DNA from: Cinnamomum chago
Lineage: Eukaryota > Streptophyta > Magnoliopsida > Laurales > Lauraceae
Assembly: GCA_038049695.1 (NCBI GenBank)
Contig: CP142452.1
Coordinates: 54,518,501 to 54,582,500 of the forward strand
Length of the DNA stretch: 64,000 nucleotides
Reading direction: 5' to 3'
Every line of letters begins with the position of its first letter. The first letter of the stretch is position 1. Position numbers and translations under genes: made by a program. Of the stretch, positions 33,278 through 43,800 are shown piece after piece. The notes under the pieces are model-generated. The model was not told the DNA's origin. It ran no database searches and saw only the letters and a list, made by a program, of their open reading frames with translations.

Positions 33278-33984
33278 ATATATATATATGTCAAAACCAA
33301 TTCGCATGAAGGACTCTAATCTGTTTTTGAGTTGTACACAAACACTTGCACTTCTTTGCCATACCAAAAAAAAAAAAAACTGCACTGCAACTCTGCAACT
33401 ACTAATCCGTTTCAAGTGTCTAAAGGCATTTGCATTATTTATTGAAACTCCAAGTCCAAACGACCGGACTAACCAACAGTAACTTTAACTTCTCTAACCA
33501 ATGGGAAATTCTAAATACACCCACATAACTTGCTGGCCACACCCACCTTCTGAGTTCACCACACAAAAAATATAAAAGATCTTTTTTTGCTGAGCCCACC
33601 CACAGTAATTTCCAAACTGCCCCTTCCCCTCTTTCTCCTCTTCTCTCCTCTTTCTCATAAAAAACGAAAGCCATATTCTCCTCTTCTTCATTGTCTTTCT
33701 TCTTCAGAAAAGGAAGCCCCTCCAACGTTTTTCTTCTCCCCCAGAGGTAAACTCATCATCTTCAAGTTCTTCCTTCTTTATTCTTCTTCTATTCTTAGCT
33801 TTGTTAAGTTTTTTCCAACTAAATAAATATTTTTCTAGGAAAATAGGTTGTAATCTATGCAAATGGAATGGTGGGTGGGTTGCAATTGGGAAGGAAACAC
33901 CATTTAATGGAAGGGATGGGAGAGAGGAGAAGGGAAATCCCGAACGGAGTGAAACCCGAAAAAAAAAATTGTTTGTGTTATGCA
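33278..33984. other. CT-rich tract and flanks
   Basis: From about 33600 to 33800 the sequence is strongly pyrimidine-rich (CTCTTTCTCCTCTTCTCTCC). GGGAAATTCTAAATACACCC at 33504 resembles the start of a MITE-like unit also suspected near 60010. No gene seen; the open frames here are low complexity. Confidence 0.4.
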
Positions 33985-34187
33985 CAGAAACCCAGAGCCG
34001 TGTACATAAAAACGTGCACGGCGACTCCAAGTCGTGCAAAATTTTCTTGCACGGCGTATAAAAAACGTGCAGGTTGCATATGCATGGAGTTTCACAACTG
34101 TGCATATGTGACATGCACGGCTGAGGAAAATCATGCACATCTCATATGCACAGCTAATGAAAACTGTGCAGTTTCAAAGATGCACGT
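33985..34187. repeat. Array of GTGCAC-type short inverted repeats (continues at 37054-37100)
   Basis: GTGCA, TGCAC and GTGCAC words recur about a dozen times in 200 bases, often paired in opposite orientation 8-15 bases apart (CGTGCACGGC near 34014, TTGCACGGC near 34050). Solo LTR F inserted in the middle of it; GTGCAC and ATGTG words continue for about 50 bases on the far side. Confidence 0.7.
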
Positions 34188-37053
34188 TGTTAGACCCCGA
34201 CCCAGACTAAGTCGATTAGTGTGCGATTAGTATGTGTTTAGTCCTAAGTGAGCTTAGTTGTTGTTGGGTTAGAAGTAATTAGTTTTAGTCTTGACATAGC
34301 TTTGGGAATTTTGAGAACGTTCAGTATTAATTAGACACACTCAGGAAGGCCTGAGTGCACGTGTAAGCTTGGGAAGATCGTATCGATTTCCGTGTGAGTG
34401 TGATTTTGATTTCATTTGAATGATGTTTCGACATGTTGCAACTTTCGTTTTAAGCACATTCATGTTTGAAGCCCAAAAACCTATGTTTTGGCCCAAAGAG
34501 GGTAAAATTGTCTTTCTTGCACAAATCTGGACACAATTTTCGAGATCTCAAAATCATGTCAAAATTATACTTTTTGGAAACTAGATATTTCGACGATCGT
34601 TTTATCCTTCTTCGTCGAAGTCATCCGAGGCCCACAAGACCATGTTTTAGTCATTTCAAGTTCAAGCCAAATGGGGCCCTTTGGGTCATCACTTAATGCC
34701 TTTTCCCTCTCTTCCCATTCACTTTACCAAAATCCTGCAACTTCTTAACCTAGGGCAAGGAAGAGTCTCTTTTTCTCTCCATCTTCCCCATCTTGTTTGA
34801 TCTAGCTAGAGAGCTCCAAAGAAGATTTCAAGACTACCATTTTCTTCATCTCCTTGCAAGCTTCCTATTGATACAATCTTCTTGAGGTTTCAAGTTGGGA
34901 AAGCTCTCCATTCTCTCCCATCTCTCTTGTTTGGCCATCTCTAGGTAAGAGTTTCAAACCATGTTTTCCATGAAGTCTTTTTAGTCCTCAAAGATCATGT
35001 TTTTCATATTTACAAACCCTATTTGTAAAATGGGTTTCTTATTTTCAAGCTTGACTGAGTTTTGTGTGTTTTCTTGGTTTTTCTTGTAGTGTGGGATTAG
35101 CTTGTGAGAAGTGCTTGGAGGAGTATTTTTAGCATTTGGGCAAGGCAAGTAATCTCTATAGGACCATCGTGCATGTGTATTTTAAGCTACATTGTTGTTT
35201 TTGGAAATTTTGCATATGAAAATGTTTATAAGCTTCATGATCATGTTTTCCTTGGATTGGATGTTTGGGATTGTAGAAATGTGTATTTTATCCCTTGGAG
35301 AGCATGGAGGCTCAGGGAGTGCAGGTGGAATGAAAAACAAGAAGAAGAGAAGAAGGAAATATGGAAAATCTGCACTGAACTGTACTTCCCGTGCAGTTTC
35401 GGTCAGCTGGCGGCTAGCCGTAATTCCCATTTCGGCTAACCGCGAGCCAACCGAAATCAGCGGTCCCTTTTCCAGTAGCTGACTTTTGCTTCAGGGTCCT
35501 GCGGTCAGCCTTGCGGTTAGCTCACGGCTAGCCGCCAGTTCCCTTGCGGCTAACCGTAAACCAACCGAAATTATTACGGTTCCTTTTCCAGATAGCAACA
35601 TCAGACCTGGGTTTTCAGCGGTCAGCCCTACGGTCAGCTTACGGCTAGCCGCCAGTTCTATTTCGGCTAGCCGCCAACTGACCGCAAGCTGACCGAAATT
35701 GACCAATTCCTAGTTTTGAAGAAGTTTTGCAAGAGTGAAAACTAGAACATGTTAAGTGACCTTTAGCTTGATATTGTGCACTCGAAACCCAAGATGTCTT
35801 TAAACTTCTGGGGCACCAATTTTATTTAATTTCCAACATCTGGGCTTCGATTACACAACGACCATCCAAAGGTCCTTGCTCGTGCTTGATAAGCTTTGTG
35901 TTCGGACTTCGATTTTTGGATATAATGAATATCATCGTGAACGTGTTTTGAAATGTTAGTACAAGCTCGTTTTGAAGTTTTGTTTCAAGAAAAAGGGGAT
36001 CACTCCATAAGCGTGTTATGCATATTAATTATGCCTCTTGCTAGTCGTGCTCGTCGTGTTTTGATAAGTGATTTCCCCCTTTTTATCTTGACGTGTTTTG
36101 ATCGTGCCTTGCGTGTTTTGTGCATTCATGAATTAAGAAAACACCACTGAGCTTAGACTGCCCTTTCGGTTTGATCCGCTGTCTGGGGGTCTTTAAACAT
36201 GTGGACTATCTGCAGACTGGTCGTGTATTTATTACACATCGTGCGTGTCCGGTTCTGCGGCCGGAATTCCCATCTTTGTGGGAAATCGTGTCGTGCTTAT
36301 ATTATGTATATCGTGCTTGTCGTGCGTGCTTGCTCTTTTCATTATATAAATGATAGAGAAATGATGGGCTCTTTGTGGATTGTAACTATTCATGATATAT
36401 TATGTATTCATGCTAGTTTGTTTTGGTATCTCAGCTTGTTCGCATTCTTGAAAATGTACTTCAGTTCTGATAGTATTTCATATCAAGGATTTGTTTATAT
36501 GTTTTCTCTAAATGTTATTATTCATGTTCATGCCTAAATTGATTACCTGCCAAACCGTCGTGTTTGACCCTTGTTTGTTGGTGCCCAGGTGCAGGAGACG
36601 TTACCTTTGAGGAGGAGCGTCAGGAGGAGGCTTGTGAGCCAACCCCTGTGAGAGAGTGGCAGCCCGACGATGTCATCTAGACGTCGGGCGGGGTCTCGAG
36701 TTTCGTCACCTTTTGTCTTGGGTTTCTTTTGTCGTTTAAGGAGTGTATTGGCCTCTATTGGCCTCTCTTGGAATTGTAATAAAACTTAACTTGTTTTAGT
36801 ATTAGTCCTATAACTTGAATATTAATGGGAATGCTTGTTAGCTTCTTTCTTTGATACTATGTTTTGATATTAATTGTCATGAGCACTTAAACATCGTATT
36901 GGTGCTCATCTTGATGTGTTTTGCTACACGCTTCCGCATACGTGATTGTGTGAGTCAGATTCCGCGTGTCTTAGGGAATCCTCACCGCGGGAACCTGTGG
37001 GAAAGTATCATCTACTGCGTCGCGGGCCCGGGATCCGTTCCAGGGTCGCGACA
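34188..37053 (+). mobile_element. Solo LTR F, long-LTR Gypsy family (2866 bp)
   Basis: Starts TGTTAGACCCCGACCC and ends GGGTCGCGACA, flanked by a perfect 5-bp duplication CACGT (34183-34187 and 37054-37058) with no internal region, so it is a solo LTR. It shares its start, a GTCATCCGAGGCCC-like word near 34620, a GAGGAGGAGCGT-like region near 36610 and its end with LTRs G, H and I. A CT-rich leader-like stretch at 34690-34930 precedes a palindrome array. Age unknown, but the four family members are strongly diverged. Confidence 0.88.
35398..35702. repeat. Palindrome array in LTR F (GGCTAGCC motif)
   Basis: Four GGCTAGCC and two GGCTAACC words, plus five CGGTCAGC/CGGTTAGC words and four ACCGAAA words, within 300 bases. 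Motifs come in pairs about 10-12 bases apart with similar spacers (CAGTTCCCTTG, CAGTTCTATT). It starts 1210 bases from the LTR start. Confidence 0.9.
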
Positions 37054-37058
37054 CACGT

Positions 37059-37191
37059 CTCTGAGTTTCCATGCAGATATGTGCACTATCATGTGTAGCC
37101 GAGCATAGTTAAATTTGTAATCAATGGGTTTGTTTACTTATGTGCTAATCAGAATGATATATATATTTTAAGTATTGAAACAAATTAGCGG
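37059..37191. other. Flank right of LTR F
   Basis: End of the GTGCAC array, then A/T-rich sequence without a recognised feature. Confidence 0.4.
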
Positions 37192-37915
37192 ACATGCCGC
37201 AAAGACGAATTCGTCGTGGTAGTTCTTCAACGCCAGGCCGCAGAGGCGTTGTTAGTATTCCATTGACCTCGCGTGGTCGGAGTGGTGTTGTAAGTTCATT
37301 GGCTTCGCATGGACAAGGTCATGTTGAGAGCTCATCCACTTCAAATTGTCATCGGCCAATGACGTCATAGCGGAGACGCAAGGCGCGGCAATATCCACTT
37401 TTGGATCCGATAGAGGAGTCAGAGGAGGAGTTAGCCTCTTAAGAGGCTACAGATGATGAGATGACTGATGAGGAGGCACAGCCGATCATTTCAGAGGAGA
37501 GTGGCTAAGGATCGCCCGACGGGTCATTTCAGAAGGGAGTGGGTGGCTAAGGATCGTCAGGCATGGGACTGTGCCCCAGATTACCTTGAGTGGTTTCGGA
37601 AGATTTTGCATTTACGGGTCTAGAACCCAGAGCGTCATTCACATTATGACCCCCACCAAGGCGCTGGTGACCATACTCCCACGACGATGAGATTAGCTAA
37701 TTTGTTCCACAAAAATTAAAATTGATGGCATTTGCATGTTTTCCCCATTTGTTAAATTTGTATCTCTGGTGGATGATATAGGTCTACTAAGCTGTGAACT
37801 ATCTTCGTGCCACGATTGCGCGACCTGGACAACCAGCTAAAGTGTATTACCGGGTGTTACAAACTACACTCGAGATTCTAGATGACTTGCCAGTTACATA
37901 TAAGTGTCGTTTACA
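37192..37915 (+). pseudogene. Unrecognised coding-like remnant
   Basis: ATG at 37194 opens a basic, Arg/Ser-rich stretch (MPQRRIRRGSSSTPGRRG) of about 58 codons. Later pieces in other frames read DYLEWFRKILHL (near 37580), HSHYDPHQGAGDHTPTTMR (near 37640) and, after a T-rich gap of about 130 bases, VYYRVLQTTLEILDDLPVTY (near 37840). G/C content and protein-like wording are higher than in the flanks. The overall look is similar to the C-terminal part of plant mobile domain or MULE-associated proteins, but I cannot confirm this. Stops interrupt it. Confidence 0.3.
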
Positions 37916-39884
37916 GGGACCGTAGTCGTGTTTTGTGGGTGTGAGATGTATTTTTTTGGGGTTGATGGATGTGTTGTGGATGATTTGTATTGTGGATGCA
38001 TTTGTTATGAAGTTTTTGGATTTCAGATGTACTATTTTATGGATTATGGATATACCTTTTTATCAGTTTTTATTAGGGCTGCACAAAAAATCCAGTATCA
38101 CCGCAAGAACGAATCAATCCGAACCGGGTGGTTCGGATCGGCTTTAATGTAGATCGATTCAGTCAATGGTTTGAAAATCATAGAAACTGCCTTACATCGG
38201 TCGGTTAACCGCCTAAACCGAACCGACTATATGTATTAACTTGAGTATTGAGTTTTGATGATTTTAGCCTTAGAGGAAGTGTAGGGACCCAACCTCTTAA
38301 CCCTAGGATTTTTCGCTAGTAATTATATGGTTAGGATTCTAAGTGGATATTAGAGGCCATTTGTAGTGTAATCTGTGTTAGGATAATCTTTGATCAGCTT
38401 TGCGACGTTTTGAGAGTCTCTACGTCTAGTTTGACCTCCCTTTGGAACTGTCTGTGATTTCGTGTGAAACCGGGACATTATTCTTGAATTCTGAAAAAAA
38501 TATTATTTTAATCTCATTTGATCGAGGTCATCATTCCAGACAACCTTTGTATTCAACTTGAATCGATTTGAGACCTAAAACCCTTCGCTTGACAATTTCC
38601 GTCATAATTGATAGGCTTTGACTGGACAATTGACTTTTTCCTTGGAACCCTAAATTGAGTAACTCTTGTGCTCAAAATCTAAATCTCGACCTGCCTAGCT
38701 ACTTTCATTTTCAGCTCGAACTCATCCGAGGCCTAGAAAGCCCAATTTGACCCGGCACTCCTTTCGAGGCAAATACCGTAGTTTGGAAAATATCAGTTCC
38801 TATCCCCGATCTCAGAAAATTATGATTATTGGCTTGTAGGAAAGCCCTTCTCTAGACCTGTAATTCTTCTTCTTTGACTCGATTCGTCCGAGGTCTCGAA
38901 GATCTTCGTTATCGCATCTCAAGTTCGGCCTAGGTGGTAGCAAACTCACATCATAAGCATTGCAAAATATCCCAACTACCACCATCTACCACATTGAATG
39001 CCACCTACCACCACTACTTAACATTACAACTTTTATTCTCAGCTCATTTGCAACCGGCCAGCAAACTTGAGAAAATTTCTCTCTTCCCTCTTCCTTTCTT
39101 CCCTTCTCGTCTCCTTCCATGGCTTGTTGGAGAACATCTTCTCGGAGGCTTTTCTTGTCCGATCCAGTCCGGCTAATCAACTCCCCGTTATCTCTTTCGC
39201 AATATATTTTGTTTTGGTTTGAATCCGACGGTGGCAGTTCCTCATGCAACCACCTTCAATCTTCTTCCTTGATCTACTAAGAAGTAGGCCCTTTTTCTCC
39301 TTAGCTAGGACCCATCTTCTTCTTCTTTGTATTTTCTGTTTTTGGATGTGGTTTTGACTTGTGAGTGGGTTTTTCTTGTTAGGATGGATTTTTGTTTGGA
39401 GAGATAGTTTCCGGTTGAAGCTTGGCTTGACCGAGGTTTGAGGTTTGATTTCGCTTCCAATTAGAGGCAAATATTTAATTTAAATTGCATCCTTTGGATG
39501 GTTAATCTTGATTTGATTTGATCTGTCATGTTAATCTTGTTTAAGGAAATAAATCTGTTTTTGTTTGCCTCTGCCATGATTGGATTTGTTTGGGAAAAAT
39601 CTGATTTCTAATGGTTTAGATTAAATCTGTTTTATGGGTTCATTAATGGAAATATGGATTTTTTCCCCTCTAGCTTTATGAAGCCTGCCCTTACCCATTT
39701 TACTGTGAAACCTCATCGGAAGAGGTCACCCCCATATGCAGGGTCCACCTTGGGGCCCTGCCTCCTTGGATTCAGATCAGCCACATCTGAGGTGGGTCAC
39801 ACCTCAGCCCATTGGTAATTAGGCCCAGAGGCCTTAGCCTTTCTTTCTTTCCTCTTCCTGCTTCCCTCAGCCACTGCTTCTTCA

Positions 39885-40160
39885 CTAAGTCAGCCGCCAT
39901 TGCCCAGTTCTTCTTCTCCTTGCCTTCAGCCCTCCTGCAAATCAGATTAGCCAAGCGGCCATCTTCTTCCCTTGATCCCGCGGCCACAGACAGCCAGCGG
40001 CCACCATTCCCTTGCACCTGTACAGCCAGCGGTCACCCCTCATTTCCCTGCACAGCCCAGCAGCCACTAGCCAAGCCCCTGTCCCACCGGCCAGTCCACC
40101 TGCAAGAGCAGCAAGACTACTCTTGGCCACTTCACTTCCTTCCCTTGCCTTGTAACTCTC
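39885..40160. repeat. GGCC-core array of LTR I, part 1
   Basis: AGCGGCCA, AGCGGTCA, AGCAGCCA and CCGGCCA words recur every 20-40 bases in C-rich sequence with CCCTGCAC spacers. Cut by the insertion of J at 40161. Confidence 0.75.
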
Positions 40161-40824
40161 TGTGTGGGGTCACTTCCTAGTAACAGATTTGTGTGGGGCC
40201 GTCCCCCAATGACGGGATAATCCTTGGCCTCGGTGTCACCCAGCTCGGTAGAAGCGCCAGGTCGGGAAAGCTCGGAGCCCATCTCGGTGACCACGTCTAC
40301 AGGTGCCCACCTCGGTCTCAGCCTTAGCTTGATCTCGGTCCTCCTGTCATTCAGCCATAAATGCAACCATAAATGTAATGTCATGGTGGTAAACGACGAA
40401 CTGACAGAAAGAGTGGGCGTTGGTCCTAGGTAAGTGGCAAGCCTTATCTCGAGGTCACATCCGCAGACATAGGGGAATGGCCCAATGGAACGTTCCCTTT
40501 TTACCTACCTCCACTTAGGAGGGAAAGTACAAGTCGATGGGACTTTCATCTCCCCCTAAGGGGGCCCAGTCTGATGATGACTCTCACGTCTATATAATGC
40601 ATAAAGAAAAACGACGGGAGGTATGCAACAAATCTGCCCTCTATACTCTTTCTTCTTCAGTTACCAAACTAACTCAGGCATTGGAGTGCCTTCGGCTGCC
40701 TACAGCCAGGGGCTCTGACCTTTGTTTTTCCTTTCAGATTCCCAGAGGCAGATCATTTCCCAAAATCGTCAAATCTAGAGTCTAATCCTCTCCCAATCAA
40801 GTCTGTAAATTTTAGGCACTTACA
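40161..40824 (+). repeat. 5' LTR of J (664 bp)
   Basis: TGTGTGGGGTCAC...GGCACTTACA. TATA-like CTATATAATGC at about 40590-40600. About 7% different from its partner at 50632-51294. Confidence 0.92.
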
Positions 40825-40825
40825 G

Positions 40826-40844
40826 TTGGCGCCGTCTGTGGGAA
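40826..40844 (+). other. Primer-binding-like site of J
   Basis: TTGGCGCCGTCTGTGGGAA one base after the LTR. Same class as the site of the left-edge element (454-472). The tRNA used is not assigned. Confidence 0.7.
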
Positions 40845-40845
40845 C

Positions 40846-43800
40846 ATGATCTTTACTAAAACCAAATCTACAAAAGCCATGCCTCCAAAAACCAGGAATG
40901 GTGGCGTGGGATCGTCAAAATCCCGAAAAGCGTCGTCCTTTCCATCACTGGAACAACCACCGTTACCGTTGTTTTCGCGACCAGAGCCGCAGCCTCAGCC
41001 GCTCCAGTCGTTACCTCCAGTGGTAACCACCGGCGCCCACTCTACCCTTCTTCCACTTCCGGGTCCAACGGAGGTTCCCCCGTCCTACAGGAGCTATCGG
41101 CAATCCACCGCCAGAAAAGATCTGGAGGAAAATCCGGTCCCGTGTACGCGGAGGGTGTTTTCCAGTCGGACTCCTCGTCCCGACCTGCGACAGCACTCCC
41201 CCGGCGTGACGACCACCATATGGCTCCTCACCCCCTAGATGATCAGCCACCTAAGGGTCCACGGCAGAATGTTTCCCCGTCGGATCCTCGACGACGAGGC
41301 AAGACCCCTGTTAGGGTAAAATCTCATCACTCCCATTGTCACACTCACAATGATGCTCAGTCCTTTCATCGAGCTCATGAAGAAGATGACCCTCTGCTTG
41401 AAGAACTCAAGGCCCAAAATTGGGTCCTCCAAGAAAAAGAGGAGTTGATTCACCATCTCCAAGAGCAGCTTAAGGCAAAGGAAAGGAGGACCCTTGCCCC
41501 CACCTTTCGGACGACAGCAGAGTCATCCGGACAGTCGAGACTTGAGGCAAGTCCTCAATGACAGAAGAAGAAATCTCTGTGAAGAAGAAGGCTCGAGCAG
41601 CAACCATCTGCGCAGCAACCTCGGGGGGTCGCGTCGCGAGCCGGAGTCCCCAATGCCAGAGAACATCACGGGCCTAAGGGAACTGCTCGACCACTACGTC
41701 AAACAAGAGGTCCAGGCCCGGATGGCTGAGATTGGTTTCACCCGAGACCGATCGGAGGCCTATGATGCAGAAGACCAGGGCATGTCCCCCTTCTCCCAGG
41801 AAATAAAGAATTTCTCCATTCCCGAGAGATTCAGCGTCCCGAGGTTCGTCCTCTATGACAAGACCTCGGATCCAAAATCGTACCTCCGGCATTTCACTCA
41901 GCGGATGTCGGTTTGGGGGGACGGCGGCCACTTGAACTGCAGGGTCTTCTCCTCTAGTTTAGGCGACCTCCCCCTCCGATGGTTCTACGCGCTCCCTAGA
42001 GGGTCGGTCTCGAGCTGGCTGCAACTCCGAAGCTCCTTCGTTGAGAAGTTTCAAGCACGCCGAGTCATCCCGAAGACAGGTGGCAACCTCATGGCGATCC
42101 AAATGAAGGACGATGAAAGCATCACTACATTTGCCAAAAGATTCTGGACGATCTATAGTCAGATCACGGATGCCAAAGATGACATCGCCATCATGTGTTT
42201 TCGACAGGCTTTGCTCCCAGGCAATGAGCTCCGCAAAGGCCTGGTCCGAACCCCCATGACCACGATGAAAGCGCTGATAGCTAAGGTGAATCAATACATT
42301 GAGCAAGAAGAAGACGAAGCTCGAGGCAACGAGCAGTTCGGCCTCCCGCAGAAGGGCCAAACCCCCAGAGGAGAAGGGATGTTCCCCAAACAAAAACCAG
42401 ACAAAAGGAGGGCCACTGCCAGTTCGGCAAACTTCTCAAGCTCCTTCTCTGGAAGCAGCAAAAGGCTGAAGTTCAAGCCTGCCAAGCCGGCTGGTGATTC
42501 CTACAAGGCCGTCAATGTTATCTTCAAGGAACCCATCTACAAACTCCTCGGCAAAATCAAAGCAGAACCCTACTTCCAGTGGCTGCAGCCAATGAAGGGC
42601 GACCCATCCACCCGATACCGGAGCAAGTCCTGCTCTTACCATAAGCAGCACAGACACATGACTGAGGACTGCATGGCCTTGAAATCCCACCTCGAGAAGC
42701 TCGTCAGGGACGAGCACCTTTAGGAATACATCAAGGACGGGGAGAGGATCAACCAAGCTCAACAACACGCCCCACCCAGTGCGGATCATGACAACGACGA
42801 GCCAGCGGGTATCATCAACGTCATTCACCTGGCCCCTGCTCCCAATAAAGGAAGTACCCAAGCCCGCTCAGAGGCCAGGAGGGCCTCCCATGGTAAACAG
42901 GTGATGTCGGTCGAGCTAGAGCCTGCACCGAAGAAAGCTCGGAAGGAAAAGCCCAAGATCTGGTTCTCGGACGAGGACCTAGGAGGAGTCCAGCTCCTCA
43001 ACAACGACGCACTCATCCTCACCCTGCGGTTGAACAATTACACTGTGAAGCGCGTCCTTGTGGACCCAAGGAGCTCGTCCAAGATCCTCTACTTTAGCTG
43101 TTTCAAGCAGCTCGGCCTGTCGGAGTCCGATCTACAGGAAGCCCGCGTCCCCTTGGTAGGCTTCAGCGCAAAGACGGTGTATCCCAAGGGGAGGGTCTCA
43201 CTCGAAGTCCGAATAGGAGGCGCCACAAAGATGGCCGACTTTATGGTGGGGACACACCGTCTCCTTACAATGTAATAATGGGTCGTACTTGGCTACATGC
43301 CATGGAGGCAGTACCTTCCACCTTTCACCAGAAGCTCAAGTTCCCACTAGAGAAGGCCGGAAGGATGATCGAGATAGTAACCATATAGGGAGACCAGCAG
43401 ATGGCCAGACAGTGCCTTACGGCCGTAATGCCTGGCGAAATAGAGCCGCAACAAGTGTATATGGCCGAACTCGAGGACATCGGTTGATCGGCAGAGCAGG
43501 AGAGCATAGAGGAACTAACTGAGGTTAGAATCAATTCTGATGACCCCGAGCGATATTTCTTACTGGGAAGCCAGCTCCCCGACAACGAGAGGTCCGAGCT
43601 GCTCAATTTCCTACTGCAGAATAAGGACGTCTTTGCTTGGACCCCATACGAGATGCCTAGGATCGACCCCAAAGTCATGTGCCACAAACTAAACGTGGAC
43701 CCCGGGCACAAGCCCATAGTGCAAAAAGCCCGCAGAATAGGGGTCCCGCAAACGGAAGCGGTAGTTGAGGAAATGGACAAGCTCCTCGAAGCCGGAGCAA

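Noticed and set aside
39812-40180. A 122-codon open frame rich in Pro, Ser and Cys.
   Set aside because: Repeat words of the LTR I array and it crosses the J insertion border.
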